Assembly (NCBI GenBank): GCA_013003515.1
Contig: JABDIW010000337.1
Location: forward strand, 1 to 8,557
Length of the DNA: 8,557 bases
Reading direction: 5' to 3'
Source of the DNA: Acidimicrobiia bacterium
Lineage (GTDB): Bacteria > Actinomycetota > Acidimicrobiia > Spongiisociales > UBA5794
The notes beneath the pieces are model-generated. The model was not told where the DNA came from. It did not search any database and saw only the letters and a program-made list of their open reading frames with translations. The translations under genes were made by a program, and so were the position numbers. Below, piece after piece: positions 1-5,669 of this stretch (positions are counted from its first letter, which is position 1; each line of letters opens with the position of its first letter).

Positions 1-51
1 GTGCAGTGGATCGACGTCGGAGCCGTGTGGTTCGTGGACGTCCAGGAGTGA
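1..51 (+). CDS. 3' end of an unidentified upstream gene (partial)
   Basis: Frame 1 is open from the window edge and ends at a TGA at 49-51. It reads VQWIDVGAVWFVDVQE, an ordinary mixed-composition peptide with none of the Arg/Ser/Pro bias of a shadow frame. The stop lies 2 nt before the GTG at 54, the close spacing typical of consecutive genes in an operon, and the ribosome binding site of the next gene lies inside this tail. Sixteen residues are too few to name a family. It could be chance, since a 51-nt open stretch is not significant on its own. Confidence 0.45.
   Translation: MQWIDVGAVWFVDVQE
44..48 (+). promoter_or_regulatory. Ribosome binding site AGGAG deciding the start at 54
   Basis: AGGAG sits 5 nt before the GTG at 54. 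It favours that start over the in-frame GTGs at 6, 27 and 48, which lack a comparable site. The site overlaps the last codons of the upstream reading frame. Confidence 0.6.
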
Positions 52-53
52 GC

Positions 54-296
54 GTGACCGAAGAGAAGCCCCTCACGAGACGCCAGCGGCTGATCATCCT
101 CGGCATCGTGTGGGTCTTCGGGGTCCCATTCTCTGTCGCGCTGTGGTTGCTGCTGGGGTGGATTGGTGTCGCGTTGATCCTCGCCATGGTGTGGACCAGC
201 TGGGACTACTACCGCCGTGGCGAGATGGTCGAGTCGATGGACGGCATCGGGAAGCTCGGCGGGTACCTCACCGATGCATTCGGCGATGACGACTGA
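54..296 (+). CDS. Small two-helix membrane protein, function unknown
   Basis: The product is 80 residues from the GTG at 54, chosen because AGGAG lies 5 nt upstream. A longer in-frame version from the GTG at 6 would add a basic, Arg-rich extension (DRRRSRVVRGR) that looks like non-coding translation. A short charged N-terminus (residues 1-12, including RRQR) is followed by two closely spaced hydrophobic segments at about 13-34 and 35-51. A cytoplasmic-looking tail ends in DDD. The basic residues before the first helix favour both ends being inside. The stop lies 14 nt before the large FtsX-type permease, so it may belong to the same locus, but a separate promoter candidate lies between them. 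I recognise no named family. Confidence 0.72.
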   Translation: MTEEKPLTRRQRLIILGIVWVFGVPFSVALWLLLGWIGVALILAMVWTSWDYYRRGEMVESMDGIGKLGGYLTDAFGDDD

Positions 297-298
297 CC

Positions 299-304
299 TA
301 GGTT
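299..304 (+). promoter_or_regulatory. Candidate -10 box TAGGTT for leaderless permease transcript
   Basis: TAGGTT fits the actinobacterial TANNNT -10 pattern and ends exactly 6 nt before the GTG at 311, so transcription would begin at or next to the start codon. No good Shine-Dalgarno precedes that GTG, which agrees with a leaderless message. I see no clear -35. This is inference from pattern and spacing. Confidence 0.4.
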
Positions 305-310
305 GAACGA

Positions 311-3022
311 GTGCACCGGCTCTCACGCATGCTCGGAGCCCGAATGTCAGGCGGCTGGCCGGGCTGGCTTGCGTTCTTCGCCGTGTTCGCTGTCTCGGTT
401 GCCGGTGTGGCTTCTGGTCCCGTGTTCGTCGAGGCCGTTGGCGACGCCATCGTGGTCGACACGGTGGTCACCCAGCCGCCGGTAGCCCGGGCATTCGTCG
501 AGTCCTTCGACGCGGACTTCCGGGAGGCGAGCGCTGCGGTGAGCGACTCGCTCGGCGACATCGCCGGCCTTGCCGCGGGTCCGGTGACATATGCCATCGG
601 CGCCAACCGAACCTCCGCGAACAACGGGGATCGGACAACGGCGTCTCAGGTCCGCCTCGTCTACCACCAGGGAGGGCTCGACCAGCTTCGACCTACGGCC
701 ACGTCGGGTGAGGCGGGGGTCTGGATCGGGCAACGCCTCGCCGCGGATCTGGGGGTGGGAGTCGAGGATCGGTTCCTCATCACCGATCCGCAGTGGATCC
801 TCGACGTCCCGATCGCCGGCGTCTATGCCGACCTCGACCCCTTCGCTCTCGGCGCCTTCTGGGAGAGGCTCCCGGTGGAGGTGCGGCCCCGGGTCGATCT
901 CCTCTTCCGCCGGGTCGAGCCCGAGCTGGTTTTCGTCGATGAGGAGACGTTCTTCCTGCTCGTCGGCGGACTGACCGAGGACGAGGCGCGGGAGAGCTCG
1001 ATCTCGTTGGGCGTCGATGACTTCCCTCCCCTCAATGGCAGGGCCTGGTGGCAGGCGACGGCGTTCGGTGGGACCACCGGAGCCGAGCTCCTCGAAACGG
1101 GTGCTGCTCTCTCGGATCTCCAGGCGGCGTTCGTCGACCCGACCCAGCCTCTCGGCGAGCTCATGCGCGGAGCGGGCCTTCCCCGGGTTCGCATCGACAG
1201 CGACCTCTTCGACGTCACCGAGGACGTCGACAACGCCAAGGCCCAGATCAGGCCATCGATCGGATCGGTCCAGCTCACGATCGGCCTTCTGGGACTCTTC
1301 GTCATCGGGCTGGGAGCCTGGTTCGTTGCCCGCCGCCGCCGTACCGAGATCCGGATGTGGACCATCGAGGGCACACCACCATGGCGGCTGGGTCTGCAGG
1401 CTGCTCTTGCCGCCGTACCCGCTGCCTTGCTCGGAGCGGCTGCAGGGACAGTCATGGCGCCGGTGCTGGTCCGTGCTCTGGGGCCGTCGCCCACGCTCCA
1501 CCCCGAAGCCCTCAGCTCCCCCTTGATCATTGGAGTCACGGTCATCGGGCTTGTCGTTGCGGGCCTCGTCACGACCCTGTTGTCTGCCCGGATCCTCGAC
1601 ATCGAACGCAGGGCTGCGGTGCCGCGGTGGGTTTGGGACATCGCCATCTATGCCGTTGCAGCGACGTTGCTGGCACAGCTGACGATCGGCAACCCGGTGG
1701 ACCCCGCCACGGGCGAAGTCGACGTGGCCGCAGTGTTCTTCCCGGTGGTCGGCATCACAGCGCTCGTGGTGCTCGGTCTGCGGGTCGTCTCTATGGCCGC
1801 CGTGCGGTGGCGCACGGCCGGGGGCTGCTTGCCCACGCCCGCCTTCCTGGCATGGCGCCGCATCGCCGCCGCCCTGTCGGGCCATCTCGGCATCGTCACT
1901 CCCATCGCCGTGGCGATCGGCACCGCGGTGCTGGCGTCATCGCTGGCAACGTCTCTGAGCGCATCACTCGACGCCAAGTCGCTCGTCCAGGTCGGGTCGG
2001 ACGTAGCCGTTCCCTTCGCGCGAACGGCCGTCACCGTCGATCTCCCCGAGGGATACAGCCTGGTGAGAACGGGCACGGCAACCTCCCAGGGCAGGGAACC
2101 AGTGATGCTTCTGGTCATAGATCCCGACACCTACGGTGCCGCCGTCCCGTGGGATCCGGCCTTCGGAGCCGACCTCGCCGAGGTCCTCGAGCTTCTCAGT
2201 GACGCCGACGGGGACCGCATCCCAACAGTCGTCGCAGGACCGAGCAACGACCGACTCCCGTCCAGCGGGTCTCGTCGCACCCAGGACATGACGCTCGCCT
2301 ACGAAGTGGTCGGCGAGATCGAGGCGATTCCGCTGATGGCCTCTCGGCGAACCACCCTCGTCATGCGCCGTGACACGGTGATCGCCTGGACCGAAGCCAA
2401 CCCGGACGTCAGCGGGTGGGCCGAGCTTCAGCTGGAGGCTGGCGACGACGCGGTTGAGCCCGAAGATCTCTTCAGAGCGCTGCAGGCATGGCTCGTCAGC
2501 ACCGACACTCCCACCGGAGTCGCCGACTTCCTCGCCGGCATCCGACAGCCCGCAGATCTCATCGAGACCAGGTCGGGAACCCTCGCCAACGCAGCCTTCT
2601 CGGCTCCCCGCTGGGCCTTCGACTACCTGCGACTGCTCGCCCTCGTCTCGATCCCCCTGGCCATCATCGTGTTCGCCTTTGCGGTGGTCGAGGACCGCCG
2701 CCGGATGGCCGTCGCCCATGCATTGATGCGCCGGATGGGAGTCGGCTCACGGTCGTCGAGCGCAGCCATCGGCATCGAGGTGACAGCCCTCGTCGCCGTT
2801 GCCGCGGTTCTCGGGATGATCGCCGCGGCTGTCCTGTCGCTGCTGGTCATCGGCCAGTTCGACCCCCTTCCCCGCCTTCTCCCCGGCCTCCGAACCGTGA
2901 TCCCCGGCAGCGCATTCGCCGTCGCAGGTTTGATCGGGCTGCTGGGGGCAGGCCTGGTCTGGTGGGCGGCGCATCGCTCGGCTGCTCGTGCCGACGTCGC
3001 GGAGGTGCTGCGTGTCGGTTGA
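311..3022 (+). CDS. FtsX/MacB-type ABC transporter permease, tandem FtsX domains
   Basis: This 903-residue integral membrane protein is the permease of a type VII (MacB/LolE/FtsX-like) ABC system. About ten hydrophobic segments are visible: 18-38, 318-340, 362-388, 403-425, 440-460, 473-495, 525-545, 770-793, 820-848 and 866-888. They bracket two large extracytoplasmic domains at about 39-317 and 546-769. Each half carries an FtsX-like unit. In the first, a helix is followed by RRRRTEIRMWTIEGTPPWRL, and in the second by EDRRRMAVAHALMRRMG; these are the usual basic coupling loops. The C-terminus ADVAEVLRVG is typical of the family. Such permeases usually extract lipids, lipoproteins or peptides, or transmit force to extracytoplasmic partners, rather than importing solutes. 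The substrate cannot be read here. The start is the GTG at 311; the ATGs at 329 and 344 are alternatives. The end overlaps the first ATPase gene by 11 nt. Confidence 0.9.
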   Translation: MHRLSRMLGARMSGGWPGWLAFFAVFAVSVAGVASGPVFVEAVGDAIVVDTVVTQPPVARAFVESFDADFREASAAVSDSLGDIAGLAAGPVTYAIGANRTSANNGDRTTASQVRLVYHQGGLDQLRPTATSGEAGVWIGQRLAADLGVGVEDRFLITDPQWILDVPIAGVYADLDPFALGAFWERLPVEVRPRVDLLFRRVEPELVFVDEETFFLLVGGLTEDEARESSISLGVDDFPPLNGRAWWQATAFGGTTGAELLETGAALSDLQAAFVDPTQPLGELMRGAGLPRVRIDSDLFDVTEDVDNAKAQIRPSIGSVQLTIGLLGLFVIGLGAWFVARRRRTEIRMWTIEGTPPWRLGLQAALAAVPAALLGAAAGTVMAPVLVRALGPSPTLHPEALSSPLIIGVTVIGLVVAGLVTTLLSARILDIERRAAVPRWVWDIAIYAVAATLLAQLTIGNPVDPATGEVDVAAVFFPVVGITALVVLGLRVVSMAAVRWRTAGGCLPTPAFLAWRRIAAALSGHLGIVTPIAVAIGTAVLASSLATSLSASLDAKSLVQVGSDVAVPFARTAVTVDLPEGYSLVRTGTATSQGREPVMLLVIDPDTYGAAVPWDPAFGADLAEVLELLSDADGDRIPTVVAGPSNDRLPSSGSRRTQDMTLAYEVVGEIEAIPLMASRRTTLVMRRDTVIAWTEANPDVSGWAELQLEAGDDAVEPEDLFRALQAWLVSTDTPTGVADFLAGIRQPADLIETRSGTLANAAFSAPRWAFDYLRLLALVSIPLAIIVFAFAVVEDRRRMAVAHALMRRMGVGSRSSSAAIGIEVTALVAVAAVLGMIAAAVLSLLVIGQFDPLPRLLPGLRTVIPGSAFAVAGLIGLLGAGLVWWAAHRSAARADVAEVLRVG
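3001..3005 (+). promoter_or_regulatory. Ribosome binding site GGAGG deciding the start at 3012
   Basis: GGAGG lies inside the last codons of the permease, 6 nt before the GTG at 3012. It selects that start over the in-frame GTG at 2988, which would add eight residues (MPTSRRCC) with no family resemblance. Confidence 0.7.
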
Positions 3023-3827
3023 GCTCGCACTCTCGGCATCGGCCGTCATCAAGGTCTACGAGGCCGAGAAGGGAATCGTCCAAGCGCTGCGCGGTGTCGA
3101 TGTCGCCGCCCGGCCCGGGTCGGTGACTGCAATCGCCGGGCCGTCCGGGAGTGGCAAGAGCACGCTCCTGCGCATCATCGCTGCCATCGATGTCCCAACG
3201 GCCGGAGATGTCACTGTCGCCGGCGTATCGGTGTCCGGCATGTCTCCACGGGACCGCCGGACGCTCCGACGCCGGAGCGTGGGATACGTCCACCAGCAAC
3301 CGACCGACAACCTCCTGCCAGACCTCACAATCGGTGAGCAGCTGACGCTGGTGGCCAACCACCGAGGCGCGTCGCCTGCTGACGTGGAACGACTTGCCGA
3401 CCTGCTCGGACTTGGCGGTCGGTTGAGTCACGTCCCTGGCGAGATGTCGGGCGGCGAGCAGCAGCGAGCCGCAATGGTCCGGGCATCTCTGGGCGACCCG
3501 TCCGTCATCATCGCCGACGAGCCAACAGCCGAGCTCGACTCGGCCACCACCGATGCCGTGTGTGAGCTCCTCGGGGACATCGCCAGGGACCGGGACGCAG
3601 CCGTCGTGATCGCCACCCACGACCCGCAGGTGATGCAGGCCGCCGACCACATCCTGTTCCTGAGAGACGGTGCGGTTCAGTCCGAGACCTTCGAGGGGGT
3701 CGAGCGAGCAGTCATCGACTCGACGGGACGCATCCAGCTGCCACCTGAGGTCCTTGCCTGGTATCCGGATCAGCGAGTCCGGCTCGAGTTCGACCCCGAG
3801 ACCAACACGATCGTGATCAAGCCATGA
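3012..3827 (+). CDS. LolD/MacB-type ABC ATPase with AbrB-like C-terminal tail
   Basis: The product is 271 residues from the GTG at 3012. It is an ATP-binding subunit that would power the FtsX-type permease at the inner face of the membrane. All nucleotide-binding motifs are intact: Walker A GPSGSGKST at 43-51, Q-loop HQQ at 94-96, signature MSGGEQQR at 145-152, Walker B VIIADE at 165-170 with catalytic Glu170, and switch His203. Family members of the LolD type are usually about 220-240 residues. Here the fold ends near 225 and a tail continues to 271. Residues 236-271 carry STGRIQLPPEVL, then a DQRVRLEF strand and IVIKP. This is the pattern of an AbrB/MazE/SpoVT swapped-hairpin domain (GR-I-P, then a V-x-L strand, then I-I-x-P). 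The gene overlaps the permease by 11 nt and the next ATPase by 4 nt. ATPase assignment is firm; the tail assignment is by eye. Confidence 0.92.
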   Translation: MSVELALSASAVIKVYEAEKGIVQALRGVDVAARPGSVTAIAGPSGSGKSTLLRIIAAIDVPTAGDVTVAGVSVSGMSPRDRRTLRRRSVGYVHQQPTDNLLPDLTIGEQLTLVANHRGASPADVERLADLLGLGGRLSHVPGEMSGGEQQRAAMVRASLGDPSVIIADEPTAELDSATTDAVCELLGDIARDRDAAVVIATHDPQVMQAADHILFLRDGAVQSETFEGVERAVIDSTGRIQLPPEVLAWYPDQRVRLEFDPETNTIVIKP

Positions 3828-4462
3828 GTGTCTTGTCTGCCATCGGCGTCTCCCGCACGTACCGCCGTGGCCCCGAGGTGATCCACGCCGTCGACGACGT
3901 CACCTTGCATCTCGAGCCCGGCGTCCTCACGATCATTCAGGGGCCGTCGGGCTCCGGCAAGACCACGCTCCTCAACGTGCTCGCCGGTTGGGAGCCGCCA
4001 GACTCCGGCCACGTCGAGTGGCGCGGGGTCGAGCGCCACCCGTCGACGTTGGCATGGACCGACCTGACCGTGGTTCCGCAGCGGGTGGGGCTGCTGTCGG
4101 AGCTGACGGTGGCCGAGAACGTGACTCTGGCCGCCCGGATCCGCTCCGAGCCGCTCGATACCGGCGGCGTCTACTCGCGATTCGGGCTGGACGACCTCGA
4201 AGAGGCATTTCCTGGTGAGCTGTCGGCAGGCCAACAGCAACGTGTCGCCATCATCAGGGCGTTGATCGATCGACCGGCAGCCATCCTGGTGGACGAGCCC
4301 ACCTCGTCCCAGGACGAGGACAACGCCCGCCTGGTCCTATCAGAGATCCAATCGCTGGTGAGGTCCGGCGCCACCGCCCTCGTCGCCAGCCACGATCCGA
4401 TTGCCCTCGAGTTCGCAGACCGGGTGATCCGGATGCGCGACGGCCGCCTCGACGAAACCTGA
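3824..4462 (+). CDS. Second LolD/MacB-type ABC ATPase
   Basis: The product is 212 residues, a compact ABC ATPase with no tail. Motifs are Walker A GPSGSGKTT at 40-48, Q-loop Gln86 (VVPQRVGLL), signature LSAGQQQR at 133-140, Walker B AILVDE at 153-158 with Glu158, and switch His190 (ASHD). Two motifs differ from the usual form. The signature has Ala instead of the first Gly (LSAGQ for LSGGQ), and the D-loop reads SSQDED instead of SALD. The ATG at 3824 shares an ATGA overlap with the previous stop, implying translational coupling. The catalytic residues are all present, so it should hydrolyse ATP. It probably pairs with the preceding ATPase as a heterodimer under the single permease, although homodimers of either are possible. 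Confidence 0.92.
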   Translation: MSVLSAIGVSRTYRRGPEVIHAVDDVTLHLEPGVLTIIQGPSGSGKTTLLNVLAGWEPPDSGHVEWRGVERHPSTLAWTDLTVVPQRVGLLSELTVAENVTLAARIRSEPLDTGGVYSRFGLDDLEEAFPGELSAGQQQRVAIIRALIDRPAAILVDEPTSSQDEDNARLVLSEIQSLVRSGATALVASHDPIALEFADRVIRMRDGRLDET

Positions 4463-4471
4463 CACCCCGGC

Positions 4472-4481
4472 GACGGCCGTC
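4472..4481 (+). repeat. 10-bp perfect palindrome GACGGCCGTC
   Basis: A perfect palindrome lies in the gap of about 60 nt between the second ATPase and the Hpt gene. It could be a regulator site or a weak stop signal for the ABC operon, but it has no loop and no T-tract. Palindromes of this size also arise by chance in GC-rich DNA. Confidence 0.25.
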
Positions 4482-4523
4482 TGATCGCTCAGGTATCTGG
4501 CCGTGCGTGCCGAAACAAGAGCG

Positions 4524-4874
4524 ATGGAACCAACGACCGCGCAGGTATTCAACGAGGACTCCGCCCTCGAAGTTGTTGGCGGTGACCGTGAGTTCATGGG
4601 GACGATCCTCGGGATCTTCCTCGAGGAACTTCCCAAAGCCATCGAGACGCTCGAGTCGGCCGTCGCTGACCGCAACACGGACGTCGTCGGCAAGGCAGCC
4701 CACAAGCTCAAGGGTGAAGCGGGTGCCGTCGGCGCCGAGGCAGTGTGGGCAGCAGCCCGTGACCTCAACGATCGTGCACGTGACCACGAAGTCGACTCGT
4801 TCGACGAAATGTGGGCCGCGCTCCGTAGCGAGATCGAGCGGCTGATCCCCGTCATCCGACCGTACTGCGAATAG
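4524..4874 (+). CDS. Stand-alone Hpt (histidine phosphotransfer) protein
   Basis: This small protein, 116 residues from the ATG at 4524, consists essentially of one Hpt domain. Such proteins carry a phosphoryl group on a histidine between receiver domains or from a hybrid kinase in a phosphorelay. The key motif is AHKLKGEAGAVG at 59-70, with His60 as phosphoacceptor and the expected Lys63-Gly64 after it. The upstream segment, including VVGGDREFM and IFLEELPKAIETLE, matches the first helices of the four-helix bundle. The rest is helical and acidic to the end, and there is no membrane segment. The GTG at 4503 in the same frame would add seven residues. I prefer 4524 because family members begin shortly before the VF-x-x-x-x-A-L segment, but neither start has a good ribosome binding site. 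No kinase or receiver gene lies in the window, so the partner is unknown. Confidence 0.85.
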   Translation: MEPTTAQVFNEDSALEVVGGDREFMGTILGIFLEELPKAIETLESAVADRNTDVVGKAAHKLKGEAGAVGAEAVWAAARDLNDRARDHEVDSFDEMWAALRSEIERLIPVIRPYCE

Positions 4875-4877
4875 CCT
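4872..4877 (+). promoter_or_regulatory. Candidate -10 box TAGCCT for leaderless transcript
   Basis: TAGCCT fits TANNNT and ends exactly 6 nt before the ATG at 4884, the same geometry as TAGGTT before the permease. It uses the stop codon TAG of the Hpt gene as its first three bases. No Shine-Dalgarno is seen in the 9-nt gap. Inference only. Confidence 0.38.
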
Positions 4878-4883
4878 CGGGCG

Positions 4884-5543
4884 ATGCCCGAATACGTCTA
4901 CACCGCCACTGATGATGACGGTGTTGCGATCAGCGCCACTGTCGAGGCGAGCTCACCCCAAAGCGCGCTCAGCCGGGTTCGCATGCAAGGCCTCGAGCCG
5001 ATATCGATCAGCGAAATCGGCCTTCCTGACTCGGCAGCTCACACGGAAGAGCCCTCGTTCCCACGTCCGGCTCCGCCACCACCGTCACCTCGCCCGCTGC
5101 CACATGAGATCGGACGGTTCTACCGGTGGCGCAACCCCCTCATGTTCTTTGCGGTCTTCTTCAGCCTGATCTCGACGTTTATCTTCACCGGGTTCCTCTT
5201 CGCCGGCGCCGGATTCGCCGCTCTGATGCCTGCCCTCTTCCTGGCCCTCGGCCTCGGTATCGGGCTCAGGACCTGGCGCATCGCCGATCGCCGGCTCAGG
5301 GCCTGGCGGTACGGGACGGCGGCTGAGGCGACCATCACCTCCATCGGCCAGGCCAACTACAACGTCAACGGCCGGAGTCCCTTCAAGATGGAGTACGAGT
5401 ACGCCGCCGACGGCGTGCCCATGACAGGGACCCGGACCACCTTCAACCCTGACATCACCGAGTATTCGCTGGGTGAATCGCTGTGGGTCGTGTTCGACCC
5501 CGCCCGTCCATCTGTCTCGGCCGAGTGGCCACCTATTGCCTGA
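4884..5543 (+). CDS. Membrane protein: GspF-type N-terminal unit plus DUF3592-like domain
   Basis: The product is 219 residues in four parts. Residues 1-45 (PEYVYTATDDDGVAI, EASSPQSALSRVRMQGLEPI) closely follow the opening of GspF/PilC type II secretion and pilus platform proteins: F-x-Y-x-A-x-D-x-x-G, then an EA-S-x-x-A helix, then GL-x-P-x-x-I. None of the GspF membrane domains follow. Residues 58-74 are a proline-rich linker (PRPAPPPPSPRPLP). Two hydrophobic segments lie at about 86-108 and 110-130. Residues 145-216 (AEATITSIG, then YEYAADG, then LWVVFDPARPSVS) resemble the DUF3592 beta domain found beside membrane helices in many bacteria. By the positive-inside rule both soluble ends are probably cytoplasmic. 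The gene starts 9 nt after the Hpt stop, so the two may be functionally linked. The molecular function is unknown. Confidence 0.8.
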   Translation: MPEYVYTATDDDGVAISATVEASSPQSALSRVRMQGLEPISISEIGLPDSAAHTEEPSFPRPAPPPPSPRPLPHEIGRFYRWRNPLMFFAVFFSLISTFIFTGFLFAGAGFAALMPALFLALGLGIGLRTWRIADRRLRAWRYGTAAEATITSIGQANYNVNGRSPFKMEYEYAADGVPMTGTRTTFNPDITEYSLGESLWVVFDPARPSVSAEWPPIA

Positions 5544-5579
5544 CGAGATCGTCGTGCGACCGAACCACCACCAAGTCAA

Positions 5580-5624
5580 TCAATCGGTTCCCCCTTCCCC
5601 GGAAGGTAGAGGGAACCGGATTGA
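5580..5624. terminator. Long bidirectional hairpin between convergent genes
   Basis: TCAATC (5580-5585), GGTTCCC (5586-5592) and CCTTC (5593-5597) pair in order with GATTGA (5619-5624), GGGAACC (5611-5617) and GAAGG (5602-5606). The loop is four bases, CCCG. The only interruptions are TAGA (5607-5610) and one G at 5618. This gives about 18 base pairs in the 126-nt gap between a plus-strand gene ending at 5543 and a minus-strand gene ending at 5670, so it can serve both. There is no T-tract on either side, which is common for hairpin-only terminators in actinobacteria. Confidence 0.7.
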
Positions 5625-5669
5625 CCGGCCGGGAGCTGAGCCGATCGAGGCCCCACCCCCGGCTTGGTG

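Noticed and set aside
347..1885. 512-residue open frame on the minus strand opposite the permease
   Set aside because: It is His/Arg/Asp/Gly-rich with no start signal, and lies antisense to a permease with clear helices and FtsX motifs. Long antisense frames are common in GC-rich DNA.
1048..2202. 384-residue plus-strand frame inside the permease
   Set aside because: It has extreme Arg, His, Ser and Pro content and no recognisable domain, and the permease frame has better codon bias.
2847..3650. 267-residue minus-strand frame across the permease/ATPase junction
   Set aside because: It overlaps the Walker A and signature regions of a certain ABC ATPase on the other strand and shows no family resemblance.
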